Shown here piece after piece: positions 23,992 to 30,719 of a stretch of 37,089 nt of DNA. The stretch's first letter is position 1. Every line of letters starts with the position of its first letter. The position numbers and the translations under genes were made by a program. The DNA comes from Lachnospiraceae bacterium (GTDB taxonomy: Bacteria > Bacillota > Clostridia > Lachnospirales > Lachnospiraceae), in contig JAFSXC010000046.1 in the NCBI GenBank assembly GCA_017450105.1, forward strand, positions 1 through 37,089. The letters run 5' to 3'. Below the pieces are notes generated by a model. It was not told the DNA's origin. It searched no databases and worked only from the letters and a program-made list of their open reading frames with translations.

Positions 23992-25488
23992 ATGGGTGAA
24001 TGTATCTTAAAGATGGAAGACATCGACAAATCCTTCCCCGGTGTTCATGCGCTTGACCATGTACATTTCGATGTCAATAAGGGTGAGGTCCACGCCCTGA
24101 TGGGGGAAAACGGAGCCGGAAAGTCGACGCTGATGAAGGTGCTGACCGGGATCTATACGAAGGACTCCGGATCCATTAATTTTGAAGGCAGGGAAGTAGA
24201 ATTTCATAATACGAGAGAAGCGCAGGATGCCGGTATCGTTATCGTGCATCAGGAGCTGAACATGGTCGGCGATCTGACCGTGGCCCAGAACATCTTCATC
24301 GGACGGGAATTTATGAAGGGCTTCAAGATCGACGACAAAAAGATGATCGAGGAATCCAACCGGCTCTTCGCCGAGCTGAAGATCGAGATCGATCCGAAGG
24401 CCAAGATGAAGGACCTGACGGTCGGAAAGCAGCAGATGTGTGAAATCGCAAAAGCCATTTCTCACGACGCGAAGCTGATCATCTTCGACGAGCCCTCGGC
24501 GGCGCTGACGGAAAAGGAGATCGAGGACCTGTTCGTGATCATCCGGGACCTTCGGGCCAAGAACCTCGGGATTGTATACATCTCCCACCGTATGGACGAG
24601 ATCAAGGTCATTACGGACCGCGTTACGGTCATGCGGGACGGCGGCTACGTCGGAACCCTGATCACAAAGGACTGTACAAAGGAAGATATCATCAATATGA
24701 TGGTGGGCCGCGTGATCTACGAAGAGCCCAAGACGAAGAGCCAGGTAGCACCGGACGCTCCGGTTGTGCTTAAGGTCGAGCATCTGAACGCCGGCCGTAT
24801 GGTGAAGGATGTGAGCTTCGAGCTTCGTAAGGGCGAGATCCTCGGCTTCTCCGGCTTGATGGGAGCGGGACGTACCGAAACGGCGAGAGCCCTGTTCGGA
24901 GCGGATCCGAAGACCAGCGGGGATATTTATGTAAACGGAGAAAAGGTAACGATCAATTCTCCGCAGGACGCGGTAAAGTACGGCATCGGTTATCTCTCCG
25001 AGGACCGGAAGCGCTACGGGATCGTGGTCCAGAAATCCATTACCGAAAACTCGACGCTCGCGGCCCTCGAAAACTATATGAGCGGCATCTTCATCAACAA
25101 AAGCGCAGAGAAGAAGGTTACGAACCAGTATATTAAAGAACTGGCGACGAAGACCCCGAACGCGGACCAGCTGGTGGTGAACCTGTCCGGCGGAAATCAG
25201 CAGAAGGTGGTTATCGCCAAGTGGCTCGTAAGGAACTGTGATATCCTGATCTTTGATGAGCCGACCAGAGGTATCGACGTCGGGGCGAAGAACGAGATCT
25301 ATAAGCTGATGAACCGTCTGGCCGCGGAAGGAAAATCCATCATCATGATCTCCTCCGAAATGACAGAGATCCTTCGTATGAGTGACCGTATCGTGATCAT
25401 GTGCGAGGGAGAGAAGACCGGTGAGATCGACATTGCGGAAGCTACCCAGGAACTGATCATGGATAAAGCAACGCGGAATATCGAATAA
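23992..25488 (+). CDS. Sugar ABC transporter ATPase, tandem-domain (RbsA/MglA type)
   Basis: The 498-residue protein holds two ABC domains in one chain and powers uptake at the inner face of the membrane. Domain 1 has Walker A GENGAGKST, a degenerate signature LTVGKQQM and Walker B IFDEPSAALTE. Domain 2 has a degenerate P-loop GLMGAGRTE but intact signature LSGGNQQK and Walker B IFDEPTRGIDVG. This asymmetry is normal for the family. ATG is 23992 with AGAAGGAGGCG upstream, 15 nt after the first permease gene. Confidence 0.95.
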   Translation: MGECILKMEDIDKSFPGVHALDHVHFDVNKGEVHALMGENGAGKSTLMKVLTGIYTKDSGSINFEGREVEFHNTREAQDAGIVIVHQELNMVGDLTVAQNIFIGREFMKGFKIDDKKMIEESNRLFAELKIEIDPKAKMKDLTVGKQQMCEIAKAISHDAKLIIFDEPSAALTEKEIEDLFVIIRDLRAKNLGIVYISHRMDEIKVITDRVTVMRDGGYVGTLITKDCTKEDIINMMVGRVIYEEPKTKSQVAPDAPVVLKVEHLNAGRMVKDVSFELRKGEILGFSGLMGAGRTETARALFGADPKTSGDIYVNGEKVTINSPQDAVKYGIGYLSEDRKRYGIVVQKSITENSTLAALENYMSGIFINKSAEKKVTNQYIKELATKTPNADQLVVNLSGGNQQKVVIAKWLVRNCDILIFDEPTRGIDVGAKNEIYKLMNRLAAEGKSIIMISSEMTEILRMSDRIVIMCEGEKTGEIDIAEATQELIMDKATRNIE

Positions 25489-25499
25489 GGGAGGAAGCC

Positions 25500-26483
25500 A
25501 TGACGAAGAAGAAAAACAAACTGTTATCAGATCAAAGATTTATAGTTCTTTTGGTCATCGCGGCCCTGATCATCATCTACATGATCTTCAGCCCGGAGTT
25601 CCGGCAGTATTCGTCCATCCTTTCGATGCTGGATTTCTCCTACTATGATGTTCTGATGGCCATCGGCGTGACCTTCCCGCTGATTACCGCAGGCGTGGAT
25701 CTTTCCATCGGAACCGGTATGGTTTGCTACGCCCTGCTGGCCGGGTCCCTGATCCGGAATCAGCACGTTCCGGTCGGCGTGGCGATGCTTGTCTGCGTAT
25801 TGCTCGGCTGCATCGTCGGCATGGTCAACGGCCTGCTCATCGCGGTCATGAACCTGCCTCCGTTCCTGGCAACGCTCTGTACCTGCATGATCACCCGCGG
25901 GATCGGCTCGATGTCGAGCGCGGTGCCGTGGCCCACGACCCAGCAGGATGGCGGCTGGTTCCATTCGATCTTCAAGCTCACCTTCGGAACGGGGCGGTCG
26001 GCGCTGAAAATTCCGATCGGCTTTATCCTGGTGGTGGCGCTGGTGATTTTGATGGAGTTCGTTTTAAACCATACCAAGTTCGGTCGTTATACGATCGCCA
26101 TCGGCAGCAATAAGGAAGCTGTGATCCTTTCCGGGATTAATGTAAAATTCTATCATGTTATGGCCTATGTGATCTGCGGTCTCTTCGCAGGCCTTGCGGC
26201 CATCGCCTACGCAGCCGTGGTGCCGACGGTTCAGCCCGGTACCGGCGCGGGATTGGAGCTGGATGCCATCGGCGGGGTCTTCGTCGGAGGCGTGTCGGCC
26301 ACCGGCGGTTACGGGTCGGTTCTCGGAACCCTCGCCGGCGTGTTCGTCATCGTCCTCTTGAAAACCGGACTGCCCTATGTCGGACTCCAGGCCAACTGGC
26401 AGCAGATCATTACCGGTGCGGTCCTGATCGCCGCGGTTCTGATCGACGTCATCAAGAGACGCCGGGCGGCCAAGGCGCAGTAG
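25500..26483 (+). CDS. Sugar ABC transporter permease (second)
   Basis: The 327-residue membrane protein is the same family as the gene at 22999: TAGVDLSIGTGMV near 62, GSNKEAVILSGINVKFYHVMAY and the VQPGTGAGLELDAIGGVFVGG glycine-rich block. The two permeases are clearly diverged, so the transporter is probably a heterodimer. ATG 25500 follows AAGGGAGGAAGCC, 11 nt after the ATPase stop. Confidence 0.92.
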   Translation: MTKKKNKLLSDQRFIVLLVIAALIIIYMIFSPEFRQYSSILSMLDFSYYDVLMAIGVTFPLITAGVDLSIGTGMVCYALLAGSLIRNQHVPVGVAMLVCVLLGCIVGMVNGLLIAVMNLPPFLATLCTCMITRGIGSMSSAVPWPTTQQDGGWFHSIFKLTFGTGRSALKIPIGFILVVALVILMEFVLNHTKFGRYTIAIGSNKEAVILSGINVKFYHVMAYVICGLFAGLAAIAYAAVVPTVQPGTGAGLELDAIGGVFVGGVSATGGYGSVLGTLAGVFVIVLLKTGLPYVGLQANWQQIITGAVLIAAVLIDVIKRRRAAKAQ

Positions 26484-26527
26484 CTTTGACGGAAGAGAAA
26501 TTCATCCGTCGTCTGTAACCTGTTTGG

Positions 26528-26550
26528 TATAAACGCATGGTGCGTTTATA
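26528..26550 (+). other. Intercistronic hairpin before the binding-protein gene
   Basis: TATAAACGCA at 26528-26537 and TGCGTTTATA at 26541-26550 pair perfectly around a 3-nt loop. No T-run follows. Such hairpins upstream of a binding-protein gene can protect its message and raise its level over the membrane components. Confidence 0.65.
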
Positions 26551-26578
26551 TAGATCAACTAAGAAAAGGAGAGAAAAG

Positions 26579-27850
26579 ATGAAAAAGAAAGTGTTAGCAA
26601 CTGTTCTTTCTGCAGCAATGGCTGTTTCCATGATGGCCGGCTGCGGACAAAAAGCAGCGGAACCTGCAGCAGCGCCTGCAACAGAAGCGGCAGCCCCGGC
26701 GGCAGAGCCCGCACCGGCTCCGGAACCGGAACCGGCGCCCGAACCGGAACCGGCAGCTACCGAAGAAGCCGCTGCAGAACCTGCAGAGGAGCCCGCAGCA
26801 GCGGCTACCGAAGGCGAATACACCGCCGGTACTCCGTTCTCCGGAATTACGGCGAAGGAAGCCTACAAGTTCCCGATCGATGTGAAGTCCTTCCAGTCTA
26901 CTTACTGGCAGGCTGCTCTGGCCGGCATGGACATCGCCAAGGCTGAGCTGGGTGTAGATTACGACGCACACGGCCCGAACTCCGAGTCCGATATCGCTGA
27001 CCAGGTGAACATGCTGAACTCCGACATCAACAGCAATCCTCCCGGAATCGGCCTTGCTGCCTGCGATACCAGCTCCGTTCTGGATAGCCTGCAGACCTGC
27101 GCTGACAAGGGAATCCCGGTTGTCTGCTTCGATACCGGTGTAGCGGATGCTCCGGAAGGCTCTGTTGTATGTACGGTTGCTACCGACAACGCACAGGCCG
27201 GTGAGGTTGCCGCTGACAATATGTATGCAGCTCTTGCTGACGTGATCGCAAACGCGGAAGGCCAGGTCCGTATCGGCGAGATCAACCAGGACGCTACCGC
27301 TCTGAACATCCAGCAGAGAGGTCTTGGCTTCATTAACGAGATGATCGCTCTGATCCAGGCAGACGGCAAGACCGTTTCCGTAGAAGGAAATGAGTTCTAT
27401 GTGAATGCTGCTGAAGGCGCTGACAGCGGTGACACCGATGTTGTTATCGAGGTACAGGTTCCTGCACAGACTACTGTTGAGCTTTGCTCCGCTCAGGCAC
27501 AGGCCATCCTTTCCAAGGCAGATACGATCGGTGTATTCGGCTCCAACCAGACCGCTGCTGAAGGTCTTCTGGCAGCCGATGCCAACCTTTCCCTGCTTGG
27601 CTCTGATCCGGAAGCCGGTGATGTCATCGGTGTCGGCTTCGATGCCGGCTCCATCATCAAGGGCGCTGTTGCCAGCGGCCAGATGTACGGTGCGGTTACC
27701 CAGTCTCCGCTGATGATGGGCTACTATACTCTGTATGCTCTTACCGCAGCTGCGAACGGAGATCCGGTTGAGGATTATCCGACCGATGGTTATTGGTATG
27801 ATGCGTCGAACATCGACGATCCGACCATTGCTCCGAACCTTTATGACTGA
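26579..27850 (+). CDS. Sugar-binding lipoprotein of the ABC transporter
   Basis: The 423-residue protein is a type I periplasmic-binding-fold protein (RbsB-like) exported as a lipoprotein. The lipobox is MMAGC, with Cys about residue 22. A linker of about 60 residues rich in Ala, Pro and Glu (EPAPEPEP-type) spaces the domain from the membrane. The binding domain begins about residue 95 with FPIDVKSFQSTYWQAALAGM and includes PVVCFDTGV and GVFGSNQTAAEG. ATG 26579 with AAAAGGAGAGAAAAG is chosen. It is the likely specificity determinant for the imported sugar; the ligand cannot be read from sequence. Confidence 0.92.
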   Translation: MKKKVLATVLSAAMAVSMMAGCGQKAAEPAAAPATEAAAPAAEPAPAPEPEPAPEPEPAATEEAAAEPAEEPAAAATEGEYTAGTPFSGITAKEAYKFPIDVKSFQSTYWQAALAGMDIAKAELGVDYDAHGPNSESDIADQVNMLNSDINSNPPGIGLAACDTSSVLDSLQTCADKGIPVVCFDTGVADAPEGSVVCTVATDNAQAGEVAADNMYAALADVIANAEGQVRIGEINQDATALNIQQRGLGFINEMIALIQADGKTVSVEGNEFYVNAAEGADSGDTDVVIEVQVPAQTTVELCSAQAQAILSKADTIGVFGSNQTAAEGLLAADANLSLLGSDPEAGDVIGVGFDAGSIIKGAVASGQMYGAVTQSPLMMGYYTLYALTAAANGDPVEDYPTDGYWYDASNIDDPTIAPNLYD

Positions 27851-27867
27851 TTTATAACGGTTACTCT

Positions 27868-27903
27868 GAGGCACCCCGCAGGAGATTCCTGCAGGGTGCC
27901 TCT
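27868..27903 (+). terminator. Strong hairpin after the binding-protein gene
   Basis: GAGGCACCC at 27868-27876 pairs with GGGTGCCTC ending at 27902, with an inner CAGGA/TCCTG stem. The following bases (TGCATTTA) lack a T-run, so it may be a partial terminator or a 3' stabiliser that limits read-through into fucU. Confidence 0.6.
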
Positions 27904-27968
27904 GCATTTATGGGGCGGGCTTATTTGCCTGTCCGGATCTTAAAAATTAATTATTCAAGGAGGCTGTC

Positions 27969-28403
27969 ATGTTAAAAGGAATACCGAAAATCTTACCGCC
28001 GGAGCTTTTGAAAATCTTATGCGAGATGGGGCATACGGATGAGCTTACCATCGGGGACGGGAACTTTCCCGGAACGACCTATGGGCAGAAGGTGATCCGC
28101 ATGGACGGACACGGAGTGCCGGAGATCCTCGAGGCGATCCTGCAGCTCTTCCCGCTGGATACCTATGTGGAGCATCCGGTGGTCCTGATGGCAAAGGTCG
28201 CGGGGGACCCGACGCCGACGCCGATCTGGGATACCTATAAGGAGATCGTCCGGAAGTATGATGACCGGGGAGACGCCTGCTTCGAGGAGATCGATAAGTG
28301 GGAGTTCTATGACCGTACACGGGACCATTCTTCGGTGGTTATTCAGACCGGGGAAAGTGCGCTTTATGCGAATATTATTTTGAAGAAGGGTGTTGTGATT
28401 TAA
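27969..28403 (+). CDS. fucU: L-fucose mutarotase (FucU/RbsD family)
   Basis: The 144-residue protein matches FucU along its length: MLKGIPKILPPELLKILCEMGHTDELTIGDGNFP opening, the VIRMDG block, FPLDTY, EFYDRTRD and the closing ANIILKKGV. FucU interconverts alpha and beta anomers of L-fucose, speeding supply of the form used by the isomerase. H22 and D30 are at the expected catalytic positions. ATG 27969 follows CAAGGAGGCTGTC. It probably belongs to the ABC operon and is the clearest pointer to a fucose-like substrate. Confidence 0.92.
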   Translation: MLKGIPKILPPELLKILCEMGHTDELTIGDGNFPGTTYGQKVIRMDGHGVPEILEAILQLFPLDTYVEHPVVLMAKVAGDPTPTPIWDTYKEIVRKYDDRGDACFEEIDKWEFYDRTRDHSSVVIQTGESALYANIILKKGVVI

Positions 28404-28411
28404 GGAAACGC

Positions 28412-28625
28412 GTTACTGTTCACACCCCATGTCAGTAACTTAAGCAAATTTACGTATTGGCGGCGCTTTGGCAAGCCATCTCCCAGACTCTGTGCGCGGG
28501 GGCCCCGCAATAATAACGGCCCCCGGGAAATCTTCCGTCCCCCCGTGCTCGGTCCGGGGCCCTCTTGCTCGCGTTATGAGGAAGGTTTTGGGCTTAAGTT
28601 ACTGACATGGGGTGTGAACATATAA
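28412..28625 (+). repeat. TIR-bearing intergenic repeat, copy 4
   Basis: The left end is GTTACTGTTCACACCCCATG and the right end GACATGGGGTGTGAACA followed by a degraded terminus (TATAAG). Its interior resembles copy 1 (GACTCTGTGCGCGGGG, GCCCCCGGGAAA) more than copies 2 and 3, so at least two subtypes exist. It fills the gap between fucU and the plsX promoter. Confidence 0.88.
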
Positions 28626-28629
28626 GTCC

Positions 28630-28658
28630 TTGCAATCTCAGAAGGGATGGGCTATATT
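28630..28658 (+). promoter_or_regulatory. Promoter for plsX-acpP
   Basis: TTGCAA at 28630-28635 and TATATT at 28653-28658 are 17 bp apart. The -35 box starts about 4 bp after the repeat end. Confidence 0.7.
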
Positions 28659-28689
28659 ATAAAAAGCCTTATTCTAGGAGGTAGATTGT

Positions 28690-29721
28690 TTGGAAAAAGT
28701 GGTTCGAGTCGCCCTGGACGCCATGGGCGGGGACAACGCGCCCCGTGAGATCGTTCTGGGGGCTGTGGAGGCCCTGCAGGCGGCGGAGGATATAAGGATC
28801 CTTCTGGTGGGCCAGGAGGAGGTTCTGAAAAAGGAGCTGACTGCTCTTTCGTATGATCCGGAACGTCTTACGGTTGTAAATGCCACGGAGGTGATCGAAA
28901 TGGCGGAGCCTCCGGTGAATGCGATCCGGAAAAAGAAGGACAGCTCCATTGTTGTGGGAATGAAGCTGGTCCGGGATAAGGAGGCGGATGCCTTTGTCTC
29001 GGCGGGAAGTACCGGAGCGGTGCTTGTCGGGGGACAGCTTTTGATCGGCAGGATCCGCGGGATTGACCGGCCGCCGCTGGCGCCCTTGATCCCTACGGAA
29101 AACGGGGTGTCTCTCCTTGTGGACTGCGGAGCGAATGTGGACGCCAGAGCGGAACATCTGCTCCAGTTTGCCGAGATGGGCTCCATCTACATGAAATACG
29201 TGATGGGCGTCCAGGATCCGAAGGTGGCCATCGTAAATGTGGGTGCCGAGGAGGAAAAGGGAAATGCCCTTGTGAAGGAAACGTTTCCGCTTCTGAAGGC
29301 GTCGAAGCAGATCCATTTCGTCGGAAGCATCGAGGCCAGGGAAATCCCCCATGGAGGGGCGGACGTGATCGTCTGCGAGGCCTTTACCGGGAACGTGATC
29401 CTGAAGCTTTATGAAGGGGTTGCCGCGACGTTTCTGTCGGCGGTGAAGGAGGGGCTGATGAGTACCCTCCGGAGTAAGCTCGGGGCGCTTCTGATCAAGT
29501 CGGCCCTGAAGAAAACCCTGAAGAATTTTGATGCCGCGCAGTACGGCGGCGCGCCGATGCTCGGCTTGAACGGGCTCGTGGTAAAGACCCACGGAAGCGC
29601 GAAGGCGAATGAGGTGAAAAATACGGTGCTGCAGTGCAGGACCTTTATACAGCAGGATATAAACGGAAAGATCAGAGAAAACTTAAAACAGGCTGTGCAG
29701 AAAACAGAGGAGGGAGAATAA
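28690..29721 (+). CDS. plsX: Phosphate acyltransferase PlsX
   Basis: PlsX makes acyl-phosphate from acyl-ACP for membrane phospholipid synthesis. The 343-residue protein shows the family blocks LDAMGGDNAP near the start, SAGSTGAVLVGG near 107, VDCGANVDARAEHLLQFAEMG, VNVGAEEEKG and CEAFTGNVILK. The start is TTG 28690, with AGGAGG at 28676-28681; there is no nearby in-frame ATG. It is directly followed by acpP, as in many bacteria. Confidence 0.95.
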   Translation: MEKVVRVALDAMGGDNAPREIVLGAVEALQAAEDIRILLVGQEEVLKKELTALSYDPERLTVVNATEVIEMAEPPVNAIRKKKDSSIVVGMKLVRDKEADAFVSAGSTGAVLVGGQLLIGRIRGIDRPPLAPLIPTENGVSLLVDCGANVDARAEHLLQFAEMGSIYMKYVMGVQDPKVAIVNVGAEEEKGNALVKETFPLLKASKQIHFVGSIEAREIPHGGADVIVCEAFTGNVILKLYEGVAATFLSAVKEGLMSTLRSKLGALLIKSALKKTLKNFDAAQYGGAPMLGLNGLVVKTHGSAKANEVKNTVLQCRTFIQQDINGKIRENLKQAVQKTEEGE

Positions 29722-29725
29722 ACAG

Positions 29726-29962
29726 ATGGAATTTGAAACACTGGTAAAGGTGATCGCAGAGATTATGAATGTGGACCCGGCGGAGGTAACGGAGGATACG
29801 ACCTTTGTGGACGATCTGGGAGCGGATTCTCTGGATCTGTTCCAGATTATCATGGGTGTCCAGGAACAACTGGATATCGAGGATTCCGATGAATTTGACG
29901 AGGCCATGGGCAAGGTGGTTACGGTGGGTGACGCTGTAGAGCTGCTGAAGAAGGCCAGATAA
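29726..29962 (+). CDS. acpP: Acyl carrier protein
   Basis: This 78-residue acidic helical protein carries growing fatty acids on a phosphopantetheine arm. The attachment serine lies in LGADSLD (Ser35). It starts 4 nt after the plsX stop region with GGAGGGAGAATAAACAG upstream and ends before a strong terminator. Confidence 0.95.
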   Translation: MEFETLVKVIAEIMNVDPAEVTEDTTFVDDLGADSLDLFQIIMGVQEQLDIEDSDEFDEAMGKVVTVGDAVELLKKAR

Positions 29963-29977
29963 GAAAAGCAGAAAGGA

Positions 29978-30009
29978 AGACCATGCGGAGCTTTCCGCAT
30001 GGTCTTTTT
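29978..30009 (+). terminator. Rho-independent terminator after acpP
   Basis: GACCATGCGGA at 29979-29989 pairs with TCCGCATGGTC at 29994-30004 around GCTT, followed by TTTTT. Confidence 0.92.
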
Positions 30010-30029
30010 AGGGATGACCGATAGATAAG

Positions 30030-30719
30030 ATGATAAACGAAGAACTGGAAGAAAAATGTGGTTATTCTTTTAAGGATAAGGACCTTTTAAACCGTGCCTT
30101 AAAGCACAGCTCCTGGTCCTTTGAGCATAAGGAGGATCCGCTTCTTTGCAATGAGCGGCTGGAGTTTCTGGGGGATGCGGTGTTGGAGCTGGCTTCCTCT
30201 GTTTTTCTGTACCATGAGTATCCGAAAAAGCAGGAGGGCGAGCTGTCGCGGCTGCGGGCGGCTCTGGTCTGGGAGGACGCCCTCTTTGAGGCGGCGGAGG
30301 AGCTTTCGCTCGGAGACTATCTTCTGCTCGGAAAAGGGGAGGAGCAATGCGGAGGCCGTGGAAAAAAATCGCTCCTGTCCGATGCGTTCGAAGCGTTGAT
30401 CGGCGCTATCTATCTGGATGGCGGGTTTGCGCCGGCGGAGGCCTTTGTCCGGCGGTTCTGCTTAAAGGACGTGGAACGCCACAGTAGAAACCATGACTGT
30501 AAATCCGCTCTGCAGGAGCTTACCCAGAAAAAGAACGGACATCTTCCCTCCTACCGGCTGGTGGCGGAGAAGGGGCCGGACCACAGCAAGGAATTTGTGG
30601 TGGAGGTCCTTTTGGACGGGAGAGTGCTCGGCAGCGGAAGCGGAAATTCCAGAAAGACGGCAGAGAAGGAAGCGGCGAAGTCTGCGCTTGAAACGCTGAA
30701 GAGGAAAGAATGTATCTGA
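30030..30719 (+). CDS. rnc: Ribonuclease III
   Basis: The 229-residue enzyme cleaves double-stranded RNA in rRNA and mRNA processing. The signature NERLEFLGDAVLEL is at 42-55, the second acidic motif is DAFEALIGAIYLD near 118-130, and a double-stranded RNA-binding domain (SALQELTQKKNG to EKEAAKSALETL) fills the C-terminus. The ribosome site before ATG 30030 is weak. The gene sits 21 bp after the acpP terminator, so its promoter is unclear. It overlaps smc by 10 nt. Confidence 0.95.
   Translation: MINEELEEKCGYSFKDKDLLNRALKHSSWSFEHKEDPLLCNERLEFLGDAVLELASSVFLYHEYPKKQEGELSRLRAALVWEDALFEAAEELSLGDYLLLGKGEEQCGGRGKKSLLSDAFEALIGAIYLDGGFAPAEAFVRRFCLKDVERHSRNHDCKSALQELTQKKNGHLPSYRLVAEKGPDHSKEFVVEVLLDGRVLGSGSGNSRKTAEKEAAKSALETLKRKECI

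Noticed and set aside
26594-27907. 437-residue minus-strand frame opposite the binding-protein gene
   Set aside because: It is an antisense shadow of a clear lipoprotein gene, without ribosome site or family resemblance.
29278-29289. GGAAACGTTTCC inside plsX looks like the regulon operator
   Set aside because: It lies in the middle of a well-conserved coding region, encodes the ordinary Lys-Glu-Thr-Phe-Pro stretch, and has no promoter next to it.
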